Assembly: GCA_946800325.1 (NCBI GenBank)
Contig: OX326959.1
Location: 43,585,566-43,649,565 of the forward strand
Length of the DNA: 64,000 bases
From: Luzula sylvatica
Lineage: Eukaryota; Streptophyta; Magnoliopsida; Poales; Juncaceae
Reading direction: 5' to 3'
Shown: positions 1 through 10,093 of the stretch, one piece after another
Numbering within the stretch: the stretch's first letter is position 1
Layout: every line of letters starts with the position of its first letter
Position numbers and translations under genes: made by a program
Notes under the pieces: generated by a model
Seen by the model: the letters and a program-made list of their open reading frames with translations, nothing else
The model's database searches: none
What the model was told of the DNA's origin: nothing

Positions 1-489
1 TGTTGGTTATTAGGAGCACATTTTGCTTTGTCCCAAAACAATTATATTTCCTGGGACAAAGATTTTGTTTTGGCACTACTGTTGTCACAGAAGAAGATTA
101 AGATTTTAAGTCCATACATTTTGTGACAAACAATAGTCTCAAAATAGTACATTATTCAGGAATTAAATATTATAATATATGTTGTTTTAAGGGACTAAAA
201 GAGTCTCGTCACAGTAGTACAATATTCAGGAATTAAATTTAGTCACAGAAAGAACCATTCAGACACCAATATCATTCACAAAAGAGTACATTCAAGGACT
301 AACATTTGTCACATTAATATCATATTTGGAGACAACAGCTAGTCACAGAAACAACATAACAAGGACAAAATTTAGCTAAATATGGTATATCTTCAGAAGC
401 AAAAATTTGTCCCATAAAGTGAATATTCAAAAACAATGTCTAGTCACAGAACAACAATAATTGGGAACCACATTTAGTCTCAATTTGTT
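1..489. repeat. Transposon end with clustered short subterminal-type motifs
   Basis: No gene. Two short words recur every 50-80 bases: TAGTCACAGAA (variants near 90, 205, 240, 340 and 430) and GGGACAAA or its complement TTTGTCCC (near 30, 55 and 410). Dense repetition of a short motif near an end is typical of the subterminal zones of CACTA (En/Spm) elements, but no CACTA/TAGTG terminus is visible because the element runs off the window. From about 490 onward the sequence matches the 3' flank of the BAHD gene at 3340-3413, so the repeat zone ends there. Assignment to CACTA is inference. Confidence 0.4.
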
Positions 490-565
490 GGAATGACATA
501 ACACACAATTTGAGTAGTAACTGAATTTGACAGTGCATCAATTTATTCAGTCGGGAATAAGCGTT

Positions 566-1250
566 TTAAAGACCGTTCCAGAAATAATTCTTAAATAAAT
601 TCATCTCACTCTTACTTAATGTGATCCCAATCTCAACTCCACCTTCCTCTTCTCTACTCTCTGCCACTGACATGACCCCCGTTTTCGTCGCAGAAATCAT
701 CTCGACTTTACTTGGTTTTCCAAATCCAAAATCCACACTATAAACCCGAAAACTTGGTGATCCTGCAAAGCTAAGAATTGGAATACCGGCAAAAGATTTA
801 AAATCATCAAACCATTTGTCTGCCCCTTTCATCCCGTTTTTTAACTGGTCAATGGCCTTGCCAATGGCTTCGGCTGCATAAACCATTCCATCATCTTTAA
901 TTAGATTGCAAACTTCGGTCGAAGGTAAGCAAGATCCGATGCAATTCCCGAAATAATTTTCTGGAATTCGCGGTGAAATTCGGGATCTATAATCCGCTGG
1001 AATCCCAAGACAAGATTTATTGGGACTCTCTATTGCTTTTGCTTTAACATAGCATACCCACATATATGCGAAGGTAACTACTAATGTTGACCAATGAATG
1101 GATATATTTCTTTTCTCCATCTCGGTAGAGATAATTTCCCTGAGCTTTTCTATATGGATTTTTCGTAAAGTAAATGTTTCTAGAACGAGATTGCTTGTAG
1201 ATTTGATGGACGGCTGGGGACCTTTTGACCTTACTAAAAAAAAAAGTTCT
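566..1250 (-). pseudogene. BAHD acyltransferase pseudogene, C-terminal half only
   Basis: The reading frame matches roughly residues 230-445 of the neighbouring intact BAHD protein: the FTLRK block, IPADYRSRISPRIPENYFGNC, and the structural DFGFGKP motif are all present, and it ends NGL-stop like the gene at 3414-4751. The N-terminal half, which would carry the HXXXD catalytic motif, is absent. Upstream of the homology the frame runs into an A-rich stretch and a spurious ATG at 1264. A truncated LINE sits at 1269-3008, but beyond its far target duplication no BAHD coding sequence resumes, so the 5' half was lost independently of the LINE. A BAHD enzyme without HXXXD cannot be catalytic. Retained DFGFGKP and an open frame over about 220 codons imply fairly recent decay. 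Confidence 0.9.
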
Positions 1251-1268
1251 ACTGGCATCTGCATTTTC

Positions 1269-3008
1269 TTTTTCTTTTTTTGAAGGAGAGACGACCAATA
1301 GTCGTCAACTCGAATATCATTAAAAAGTCAGGGGAATTTACATACATTAATGTGACTAGATAGTTTGAAAAAGAAAATTCCTATCCAAACTAAGACACAC
1401 GTACGGCCGAACAAACCCTAGTGTACTAAAACCCTAAAGTAATAAGTCGGCATGACTAGCCATGCCTATGTCTATTACCCGCAGCATGTTGTCCAACGTG
1501 TTGTATCTTGGATTGTCAAGTCCGTCAGGAGAGATAGGGATGCTCTCTTATTGTTGAAGATTTCGTCGTTCCTTGCCTTCCATAGGTTCCAGGTAGTTGC
1601 TAACCAAGCTGTTCCCCGAAAAGGTTCGATAGCCTTGTCTGCCCAGAAGACCTTGGGCTGACCGACTCCCAATGGTGGTGTACCAAAGTGGAGGGAGATG
1701 TTTTGCCATAATTGTGTCGAGAGGGAGCATTCGAAAAGTAGGTGTTGTGGCGTTTCAGGTGCAATCTTACACAGAGGGCACATGAAATTATTCGGCCAAC
1801 CCCTTTTTTGAAGATTATCGCAAGTTAGGATCCTTGAAAGGAGCACCAACCAACCAAAAAATTTCACCTTTAAGGGGGGCTTTCGCTTTGAAGAGAGCGA
1901 CATTCCAGGGGCATACTATTCCGGTGTAGATAATGGTGGAGTACAGAAAACTTGCTTGGGGAGCGGACATGACAGGATTGTCCACATAGTATGCTTTCTT
2001 GAAACTAGCGAACATCGGGAGAAGTCGGGATAGATCTTTGATGAAGAAAGAGCATGAAGATGGGTTATTCTGAAAAGCCGATTCAATGGTAGTAGCATTG
2101 TAAAGATCCCGAATAGTCTCGGCCCAGAAGGAGGAAGGGTCATTGTCTAACTTGAAAATCCATTTTAGTAGAAGGGTTTGATTTTGGACGTACAAGTTAT
2201 GGATTCCCAATCCACCATTATTTTTTGGGAGTGATACTTGGTCCCAGTTCACCAGACAATGGCCTCCCAGACATTTATTCGATCCTTTCCATAAGAAAGA
2301 ACGAGAAATTGAGCTTAGTTCCTTTAACACCCATTGCGGTAAGCGCAGTACTTGCATATAATGAATCGGCATCGCATTTAATACACTTTTTATAAGAGTC
2401 AATCGTCCTCCGGAAAATAGGAAAAGGGCTTTCCAGGAAGAAAGTTTGTTCCTAACCTTGTTGATCAGTGGCAAGAAGGTGATTTTTCTTGGTTTTCTGA
2501 TAGAGAGGGGGACCCCTAGATAGGTGATGGGGAGAGATGCTTGGGAGCATTTGAGAATGTTCTTGATCGTTTGGTGCAGGTGAGTCGGAATAGCTATTGG
2601 AACAAAGGAAGTTTTTGACCAATTGACGCTCAGGCCCGATATTTGGGCGAATAGGTCAAGGGCAAATGCAATTATTTTAAGATTATTTGGGTGCGCTTCT
2701 ATGAATAAGACTGTGTCATCCGCATATTGCATGACTTTTGGAGCCATTTTAATGGGAGAGGAGAAGAGGGAATTAAGGGCCAGAAGAAGATTTTGTAAGG
2801 AGTCTACTACGAGATTGAAGAGTAGAGGCGACAACGGGTCACCTTGTCTTAAGCCACGATGGTGAGGAAAGCTTGGCCCTTTTACTCCCTTAATTTTGAC
2901 ACGAGAGGTGGACGATTTAGTAAGATTTTGGATCCAGCTAATCCAATTAGTTGGAAAACCCCTGATGCTCAGAAGACCGTAGAGATATTCTCATGAAACA
3001 GTGTCAAA
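1269..3008 (-). mobile_element. 5'-truncated L1-type LINE with 16-bp target-site duplication
   Basis: The element lies antisense: its A-rich tail appears as T-rich sequence at 1269-1281 and its truncated 5' end is at 3008. It is flanked by a perfect 16-bp direct repeat TGGCATCTGCATTTTC (1253-1268 and 3009-3024), the signature of target-primed reverse transcription. It contains the C-terminal half of a LINE reverse transcriptase and the zf-RVT tail. It is a different subfamily from the full-length LINE at 21237-27207, judging by the divergent protein. Confidence 0.92.
1475..3008 (-). pseudogene. LINE reverse transcriptase fragment (ORF2 remnant)
   Basis: Reading leftward from 3008, the translation starts inside the RT domain (FDTVS), passes the RT motif GLRQGDPLSPLLFN, the YADDT catalytic box (MQYADDTVLF), TYLGVPLS, and then the C-terminal zinc-binding zf-RVT region (MCPLCKIAPETPQHLLFEC). 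Two breaks are visible: an in-frame stop at 2991-2993 where the full-length LINE has W (VSW), and a frameshift near 1880 separating the RT body (down to 1815) from the zf-RVT frame (1475-1903). The endonuclease and ORF1 are missing by 5' truncation. Not functional. Confidence 0.88.
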
Positions 3009-3024
3009 TGGCATCTGCATTTTC

Positions 3025-3302
3025 ATCCATTACTTCTTCACAAACCAATATTACTTATTGGAAAAAATGAACCCACATGACATATTTGTATTTAATTCAT
3101 TTTTTAACTAATTTTAAATATTTTTTTCTACTAGTATTTAACTATTGGGTGACATCTACTTCATTACAAACAAGAAAAAATTAAATTTCTGAAACCTAAT
3201 TTAAAATAAAAATTTTTGTTGTTTATTCTTTTGAAAAAATATATATAAAGGGGACTTTTTTAAAAATAGGTCTCGGGCCCTTCGTATCCCGGGACCGGCC
3301 CT
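3025..3302. mobile_element. hAT-type element remnant (one terminus)
   Basis: AT-rich, non-coding. It ends at 3290-3302 in GGGACCGGCCCTG, which is the right-terminal inverted repeat seen in two complete elements of this window (28145-29389 and 40522-41870). The matching left terminus CAGGGCC was not found, so it is either a truncated copy or its left end was lost when the BAHD pseudogene and LINE region formed. The BAHD 3' flank begins shortly after. Confidence 0.45.
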
Positions 3303-3413
3303 GTGTTTGGGGGAATTTGAGAGTATTTCTGCATCCGCAACAACACACAATTTATGTAGTAAATGAATTTCATAGTACATCAAAATATTCAATCGGAAAG
3401 AAAAAGAAACGCT

Positions 3414-4751
3414 TTAAAGACCGTTGCAGAAATAATTCTTAAATAAGTTCATCTCACTCTTACTTAACGCAATCCCAATCTCAATTCCACCTTCCTCTTC
3501 TCTACTCTCTGCCACTGACATGGCCCCCGTTTTCGCTGCAGAAATCATCTCGACTTTACTAGGTTTTCCAAATCCAAAATCTACACTATAAACCCGAAAC
3601 TTTGGTGATCCTGCCACTGTAAGAATTGGAACACCCGCAAAAGGTTTGAAATCATCAAACCATTTGTCAGCCCCTTTCAACCCGTTTTTCAACTGTTCGA
3701 TGGCCTTGCCAATGGCTTCGGCTGCACAAACAATTCCATCATCTTTAATTAGATTGGATACTTCGGTCGAAGGTAAGCAAGATCCGATGCAATTTCCGAA
3801 ATAATTGTCTGGAATTCGCGGCGAAATTCGGGATCTATAGTCCGCTGGAATCCCAAGACAAGCTTTTTGGTTACTCTCTATTGCTTTTGCTTTAACAAAA
3901 CCTACCCACATATATGCAAAGGTAACTACCAATGTTGAGCAATGAATGGACATATTTCTTTTCTCCAACTCGGTAGATATAATTTCCCTGAGCTTTTGTA
4001 TATGGCTTTTTCGTAAAGTAAATGTTTGTAGAATGAGATCGCTCGTAGATTTGAATGGCTCGGACCCTTCTGATCGAGATTTAGAAATGTTTTGCATTTG
4101 ATTATGGAAAATTGAGTAAAGGTTGGAAGGATCAGGGATTAGACTCCTATCAAAGATGGGAATCTGAGAAGATGATAGCAGGGCTCCACCCGAGTGACAA
4201 GTGGCAGCCCACGAGTGCATGAATTGCATGGAGCTCATTCCATCACACGCTGTATGGTGTACTGATGTTGCAATAACTATACCTTGTTCAGGAAATACGG
4301 TTATCTGAACGGCAAAAATTGATTGTAAATCCTTGGATTTTTGCAATTTTGGTGCCAAACCCTCAAATAAAGGAACCTCTCGTTCTTGGTCCTTCGTAAA
4401 ATCTTGGAACTTGCAATTAGACTCAACAACTGTGAACGACACGGAATCACCAACGGCATAATAATGTTCAAGCCTATCTTCTGTGCCAGGGGTGTGTCTA
4501 TAATTTCCAGCGAGGGGATAGTAAGTTTTGAGGGTGAGGGAGAGTGAAGATTTGAGAGAGGGGAGGAGAGAAGAGACGAAATGAGAGGTCGAGTGAGGAT
4601 AAGGATAGAAGAAGAGCCGTTGAACCGGTGGCGAAAATGTCCAAAACACATCGAAGAAAGTGAACGGAATAGACATATTCTCAGGTACCAAGTCTGGGGG
4701 CGGAGCTACTCGAGATTCCTCAACGAGTTTTAGAACATGAGATTCTGCCAT
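3414..4751 (-). CDS. BAHD acyltransferase, malonyltransferase-like (copy A)
   Basis: Intact single-exon gene, 445 aa, the usual BAHD size. Domain order: N-terminal half with the catalytic HXXXD motif (HTACD, residues 166-170, where His is the general base), a crossover loop near residues 215-235, then the C-terminal half with YFGNC (317-321), typical of the anthocyanin/flavonoid malonyltransferase branch, and DFGFG (391-395), a variant of the structural DFGWG. Family knowledge predicts cytosolic transfer of malonyl (or a related acyl group) from CoA to the sugar 6'-OH of a phenolic glucoside; the actual acceptor cannot be read from sequence. The ATG is supported because all three intact paralogs begin MAESH at this position. 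There is no signal peptide. Its upstream DNA carries a MITE at 5082-5251 that is absent upstream of copy B. It is more distant from copies B and C than they are from each other. Confidence 0.95.
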   Translation of the reverse strand: MAESHVLKLVEESRVAPPPDLVPENMSIPFTFFDVFWTFSPPVQRLFFYPYPHSTSHFVSSLLPSLKSSLSLTLKTYYPLAGNYRHTPGTEDRLEHYYAVGDSVSFTVVESNCKFQDFTKDQEREVPLFEGLAPKLQKSKDLQSIFAVQITVFPEQGIVIATSVHHTACDGMSSMQFMHSWAATCHSGGALLSSSQIPIFDRSLIPDPSNLYSIFHNQMQNISKSRSEGSEPFKSTSDLILQTFTLRKSHIQKLREIISTELEKRNMSIHCSTLVVTFAYMWVGFVKAKAIESNQKACLGIPADYRSRISPRIPDNYFGNCIGSCLPSTEVSNLIKDDGIVCAAEAIGKAIEQLKNGLKGADKWFDDFKPFAGVPILTVAGSPKFRVYSVDFGFGKPSKVEMISAAKTGAMSVAESREEEGGIEIGIALSKSEMNLFKNYFCNGL

Positions 4752-4813
4752 TTTGAGACGGAGAACTGTGGAATTTGGAGATTCGATTTGTGTATAGTTC
4801 TAGAAAAAAGTAG

Positions 4814-4821
4814 ATATATAC
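4814..4821 (-). promoter_or_regulatory. Possible TATA box of BAHD copy A
   Basis: On the minus strand the sequence reads TATATATC about 65 bases before the ATG, a plausible TATA position given a short leader. The matching site upstream of copy B (near 30950) reads CATATC, and copy C lacks it, so the element is not conserved across paralogs. This is position and sequence only; no transcript evidence. Confidence 0.35.
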
Positions 4822-5081
4822 AGTGAGAAGAAGTAGAAGAATTGAATTGGACCTCCGAAATGTGAAGGGAGAGATAGGCTTTGACTATTCAGAACTAGAA
4901 TTTTATAAATTTCTAGAAGGCTTGATTACATAATTGAATGATTTAAGACAACTCGACTTTTTTGACGCACTCGACAAGAAAACAGCCTAAATTTCTAGAC
5001 GGCTGGATTACGTTATTGTATGAGAAAGAGACATATTTCAACGATTGAATGCGTCAGGACTGAGCTCCATATAAAACTCGG

Positions 5082-5251
5082 CAGAAATGATACAGACCAT
5101 ACATTTTTCTCAAGAATTGATCACGAATTGTCAAGTAGCAGCCAGCTATTGGCTGCAGCTAAAGTGGTGGAAAGCTGCAGCCAATAGCTGGCTGCCACGT
5201 GGCAATTCGTGGTCAATTCGTGAGAAAAATGTGTGGTCTGTATCATTACTC
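5082..5251. mobile_element. Mutator-like foldback MITE in the BAHD copy A promoter
   Basis: A 170-bp element that folds almost completely on itself: arms of about 75 bases read ATGATACAGACCA...GCTGCAGC and return as GCTGCAGCCAATAGC...TGGTCTGTATCAT. It is flanked by a 10-bp direct repeat TAAAACTCGG (5072-5081 and 5252-5261), which fits the 9-11 bp duplications of Mutator-like elements. The paralogous upstream of copy B (about 31200-31215) is the empty site. The right arm contains a perfect G-box, CCACGTGG (core 5196-5201), about 445 bases upstream of the start codon. Confidence 0.88.
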
Positions 5252-5261
5252 TAAAACTCGG

Positions 5262-5739
5262 TTCAATGATATCGGCACATTGAATTGCGTGTCTATCTTC
5301 GAGCGATCTTATGCTGTGGAAAATTAGAGGCCATATACTGTACCTCCCAATTTCTCCGTATCATATTTTATATTCCTAATCAATAGTTAATTAGCATGGA
5401 AATTAACCAAATAACACTTCACTAATAATAAATTAATATATAATTAAAATACATATATATTAATAATTCTTAATTAATATCAATTAATTGTTGATGTTTT
5501 TTTGTTAATGATTATGTTAATTAATCAATATCAATTAATTATATAAATGATGTGACGGGGAAATGAGAGATATGACATAATTATGGGAAAATTATGCCTT
5601 GGCTCCCCCCAATAACTTTGGTAGATTCGCCACATTTTAATAAAAAAATTAACTATAACGCACAATACAATGTTTCTCAAATATATTTTTTTAAATCTAT
5701 AACATATATTTTAGTAGTACTGTACGGTTGCTTAAATTT

Positions 5740-5740
<1 letters not shown>
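5262..5740. other. AT-rich intergenic DNA shared by both duplicates
   Basis: No gene seen. Rich in TTAATTA motifs and colinear with 31205-31338 and then 37586-37634 plus 38931-39270. The break at 5390 is the empty site of the large Helitron at 31339-37583, and the break near 5434 is the empty site of the long-TIR element at 37634-38930. Confidence 0.7.

Positions 5741-5780
<40 letters not shown>
5741..5780. repeat. (TA)n microsatellite
   Basis: About 20 uninterrupted TA dinucleotides. TA tracts recur at 7158-7176 and 7408-7427, each beside an inserted inverted-repeat element, suggesting the TA tract was the insertion target of the two elements that follow. Confidence 0.95.
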
Positions 5781-5781
<1 letters not shown>

Positions 5782-5783
<2 letters not shown>

Positions 5784-7156
5784 GGTTAACTTAAAAAGCT
5801 TGTACAAGTTGATATTGTTATTTGCTTGTAGATTTTTGACCGTGAGATTTCATCAAGATCTGTGCAAAATCTTGAGAACACACGCTTCTGTTAAAAAATT
5901 AACTCTCAATATTACGTCTGTTATCTTCCTCCCCGAAGCATTTTCTTTCCCACTCTTCTTTGGCGAAGAAGAAAACTCTTCAGCTTTTTTTTCCCTACTC
6001 TTCTTTAGCAAACAAGAAAACTCTTCGGGCTGTTGCTTCGGAGAGATGCAACAAGTGAGCAATCTCTCTTCTCTTCAATAGCTTTCAAAAGAATTTCTCA
6101 AAATTTTCTGAAAAAAGGGAATACTCAGTATTAATTTCTTGAAACAATCAAATGATGAAAACACTAGATCTGCATCTCGTCTCGTTGAAAAAGAATGTCA
6201 AAAGTAGCAAATTTTGTCCGTAATTACTATGGAAAACTAGCAGGAAGTGAAGAGGTAGATTATACTCTATATTGTTTCTCTGGAAAAATTACTTGTATGC
6301 CCAATATTTTTGCAAAATTGAAATTGGATTTTCTTGTAAGAAATTTATTGTGATTTTCAATATAGAAAATTCTAGTCTTTGGGTGCTTTTTACGGTTTCT
6401 ATTTCTTTGTAAGTTGATACTTATTTGTTATTATGTGCAGATACAGGCTGGTGTACCTCACATGTTTGAAAAAATGCTTCTCGTGTCTCGGGATCCATAC
6501 AGAACGATGTATGCTTATCTTCCTGGTTGGCTATTCCATTCGTAAGAGATTATATTGTGTTCAGATGGAAGAGACGATTGAATTTGAAGAACAATGGAAT
6601 CTCATATCCTGACACAGCCATGACTAAGACATGTATTTTCAATTAGACGAGATGCAGCTCTGGTGTTTTCATCAATAGAGTGTTTCATGAAATTAATACT
6701 CGGTAATCATTTTTGTGAGAATTTTTGTAGAAATTCTTCTTTGAAAGAAATTGAAGAGGAGAGATATTCTTCCCTTGTTGCATGGCATATGAAGGGAAGA
6801 TAAAGCTTGAGAAATTCTTCTTTGAAAGAAATTCTTTTTTGTGAGATATTCCTCTATTCTTCACCCATGTCCAAAGCAACAACATGAAAAGTTTTCTTCT
6901 TCGCCAAAGAAGAGTAGGGAAGACCATTTTTTTTCTTCGCCAAAAATAATATAAAAAAAAAATTCGTGGAGGCAGAGGAGAGGACACCTTCATTGAATGA
7001 ATAAAAAGGAGAAGATAACAGAAGTAATATTGGGTGTTAATTTTTTAACGGAAGCGTGTATTCTCAAGATTTTTCACAGATCTTGATGAAATCTCACGGT
7101 CAAAAATCTACAAACAAAAAACAATATCAACTTGTACAAGCTTTTTAGTTAACCTC
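5782..7156. mobile_element. Large inverted-repeat (foldback) element, about 1.4 kb
   Basis: The ends are inverted copies: GAGGTTAACTTAAAAAGC at the left and GCTTTTTAGTTAACCTC at the right, with the outer ~155 bases (5782-5935 and 7005-7156) clearly complementary. Weaker inverted matches continue inward: CTCTTCTTTGGCGAAGAAG near 5955 against its complement near 6900, and GATCTGCATCTCGTCTCG near 6170 against its complement near 6645. So most of the element folds into a long hairpin around a centre at 6230-6620. It is absent from the paralogous site near 39290. It lies in a TA tract, so its target duplication cannot be measured. No transposase reading frame. Confidence 0.75.
6441..6545 (+). pseudogene. 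Exon-like open segment in the hairpin centre
   Basis: A 34-codon open stretch begins directly after TTATGTGCAG, a good 3' splice-acceptor context, and ends in TAA at 6543. The translation includes the segment FEKMLLVSRDPYRTMYAYLP. It sits in the unpaired centre of the inverted-repeat element, the usual place for captured gene fragments. The source gene was not recognised. Confidence 0.35.
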
Positions 7157-7176
7157 TATATATATATATATATATA

Positions 7177-7407
7177 GAGGATGGATAAGATACTCAATTA
7201 AGTATCATGAATTCGATACTTATGATTTTTTGACCATTGGATTGGTTTGAGATTTGTGTTTTTTAATGCTATATATATTCATCATTAATTATTGCAATAT
7301 CAGTTTGTATTAATCATTAAATGCACAAATCTCAATGCAAATCTAATGGTCCAAAAGTCTTTAAGTATCAAACTCATGATATTTAATTAAGTATCTTAGC
7401 CATCCTC
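7177..7407. mobile_element. MITE with ~75-bp terminal inverted repeats
   Basis: The left end GAGGATGGATAAGATACT and right end (complement) GAGGATGGCTAAGATACT are inverted copies, and the homology extends about 75 bases inward through AATTAAGTATCATGA and GACCATTGGATT. The element, 231 bp, is set inside a TA repeat and is absent from the right duplicate (near 39330-39350). Superfamily unclear because the TA flanks hide the target duplication. Confidence 0.75.
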
Positions 7408-8050
7408 ATATATATATATATATATAGATGGACGATATATTTTTAAATGTATATATGTTTTTTAGATGTGTCGAATATATTTTAAAATGCGTGATATCTT
7501 TTTTCAAATTATAATTTTGTTTACTATGAAATAGAACCTTTTGAATACTAATATGTCATTTTACATGATCACTGTACCAATTTGAATAGAAGTATAATTT
7601 TCTGACAATGTTTTTTTTTATATTAGTGTGCGTATTCATTTTTTCAACACCATATATACTTACTTAGATATTATATTTCTTTTCAATATATTTGAGTGAT
7701 GCTAAACACTACATCGTAAAACATAGGTCACGTAATTGTTGGTCTTAACAACAAGTATCAAATCCCTCAATATATATAGTAACTTCTTTTTTTTTTTTTT
7801 GCAAAAATTATATGTAGTAATTAACATGTATTAATATAAGAGACAATTCATCTAGATTATTAATGTGTCAATATTCAACGGGTCTTAAGCAACGTATCCA
7901 TCCGTGCAACGTAGGTGCTAAGATATTTTTTTAAAGAAGAATCTTCATTAGGTGGCATATTCAACGAAAATAAATCTCCCTCTTAAAGCAAAATATTTTG
8001 TACACTTTCACTTACTCAACTCTCACTCGGCAACAACAATTCCACTCCCA
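7408..8050. other. AT-rich intergenic DNA shared by both duplicates
   Basis: No gene seen. Colinear with 39340-39605, 40145-40521 and 41871-41896. It contains the empty sites of two right-copy hAT-type elements: CATATATA at 7651-7658, and ACTCGGCA at 8025-8032. Confidence 0.7.
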
Positions 8051-8119
8051 TCTATCTATATACTAATGCAAGGGGATTTGCTGCCTCCTGGTGCAGCCAC
8101 GTCACCAGGGGCCTATTTG

Positions 8120-9560
8120 TAAAAAAAAAATATTTTTTTTACATTTTGGTCCTTTTTTATTTACAAATTGGTCCTTTTTTTAAAAAACAAATTACATTTT
8201 GGTCTTTTTTTTTACATTTTGGTCCTTTATATTTGCATTTTGGTCCTTCGAAGTTTTAATATTCACATTTTGGTCCAGGGGCCTCAAATTGGTCCTGTTT
8301 TTTAAAAAAAATTACATTTTTGTCCTTCTTTATCACATTTCGGTCCTTTATATTTGCATTTTGGTCCTTTTTTCGAAAAACAATTACATTTTGTCCTTTT
8401 ATTTTACATTTTGGTCCTTTTTGATTTACAAATTGGTCCTTTTTTTAAAAAAAAAATTACATTGTGGTCTTTTTTGTTTACATTTTGGTCCTTTATATTT
8501 GCATTTTGGTCCTTCGAAGTTTTAATATTCACATTTTGGTCCAGGGGCCTCAAATTGGTCCTGTTTTTTAAAAAAAATTACATTTTTGTCCTTCTTTATC
8601 ACATTTCGGTCCTTTATATTTGCATTTTGGTCCTTTTTTCGAAAAACAATTACATTTTGGTCCTTTTATTTTACATTTTGGTCCTTTTTGATTTACAAAT
8701 TGGTCCTTTTTTTAAAAAAAAAATTACATTGTGGTCCTTTTTGTTTACATTTTGGTCCTTTATATTTGCATTTTGGTCCTTCGAAGTTTTAATATTCACA
8801 TTTTGGTCCAGGGGCCTCAAATTGGTCCTGTTTTTAAAACAAAATTACATTTTGGTCCTTCTTTATCACATTTCGGTCCTTTATATTTGCATTTTGGTCC
8901 TTTTTTCGAAAAAAAATTACATTTGGGTCCTTTTTTTTACATTTTGGTCCTTTATATTTGCATTTTGGCCCTTCGAAGTTTTGAAATTTACATTTTAGTC
9001 CAGGCAGCCACGTCACCAGGGGTCTATTTGTAAAAAAAATATTTTTTTTACATTTTGGTCCTTTTTGATTTACAAATTAGTCCTTTTTTTAAAAACAAAA
9101 TTACATTTTGGTCCTTCTTTTTTACATTTTGGTCCTTTATATTTGCATTTTGGTCCTTCGAAATTTTAATATTCACATTTTGGTCCAGGGGCCTCAAATT
9201 GGTCCTGTTTTTTAAAACAAATTACATTTTGGTCCTTTTTTAACACATTTCGGTCCTTTTAGATTTACAAATTGGTCCTTTTTTCAAAAAATATTTACAT
9301 TTTGGTCCTTTTTTATTTACAAATTGGTCCTTTTTTCGAAAAAAATTTACATTTTGGTCCTTTTTTCCTCATTTTGGTCCTTTATATTTGCATTTTGGTC
9401 CTTCGAAGTTTTGAAATTTACATTTTAGTCCAGGGACCTCAAATTGGTCATATTTTTAAAAAAAAATTATATTTTTGTCCTTTTTTTACATTTTGGTCCT
9501 TTATATTTGCATTTTTGTCCTCCGAAGTTTTAAAATTTACATTTTTGTCCTTTATTATTT
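8120..9560 (+). repeat. Degenerate ACATTTTGGTCC array with 267-bp higher-order period
   Basis: The core word ACATTTTGGTCCTTT repeats every ~20-35 bases with variants (AAATTGGTCC, CATTTCGGTCC, CATTGTGGTCC). A higher-order unit ending CCTTCGAAGTTTTAATATTC recurs at about 8245, 8511 and 8778, a period of 266-267, with later divergent copies. The introductory segment GCCACGTCACCAGGGGCC at 8095 is repeated near 9008, showing a further ~910-base internal duplication. Phe/Trp-rich open frames here are by-products of the repeat. A shorter array of the same word occurs at 32195-32565. Confidence 0.92.
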
Positions 9561-9981
9561 TTCTTGAAAAACTAAAATAAAATTATAATAAGTTGAACAA
9601 TATTAATAAAGGAACGTCTTGCAAATATTTAAAAATAAAATATCACAAAACTATTAAAAAATACATAAAAAGAAAACTAAAATAAAAAATAGATGTTTAA
9701 ATAGATATTTTCTATGAATATATTTGCAAGGTGTTTATTTATTATCATTTAATGTTAGTTTTTTTATGAATAAAGAATGTAATATTAAAATTATATAAAC
9801 AAAATATGTAATAATTAAAATTTTTTTAAATCACTACGTGTTAAGAAGTGTTTATGAATTTTCTTAAAATTAATAAAAAATAACAAAAATAAGAATTATT
9901 ACATATGAGATTTGGAGGGTATTTTGGAAAAAAAAAATTAATATCATCCATAAGGAGTATTTTAAAATAAAAGTTTGGTAA

Positions 9982-9985
<4 letters not shown>

Positions 9986-10021
<36 letters not shown>
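9986..10021. repeat. 36-base T homopolymer
   Basis: Uninterrupted T run inside the Helitron; the homologous position in the related fragment (about 33270-33280) has only 8 T, so the tract has expanded in this copy. Confidence 0.95.
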
Positions 10022-10022
<1 letters not shown>

Positions 10023-10093
10023 GGAGTTTACGAAAAGATAGAGAATTTTTTATAATATCCAAAAAAAATTAGTGGGTTAAAAATATACCAAAT

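Noticed and set aside
8120..9560. CRISPR-like regular repeat array
   Set aside because: Plant nuclear context, irregular spacers that are themselves repeats, and no cas genes.
8199..9580. Long overlapping open frames rich in Phe, Trp and Ile
   Set aside because: They arise because the ACATTTTGGTCC repeat lacks stops in some frames; codons follow the DNA repeat period and there is no conserved domain.
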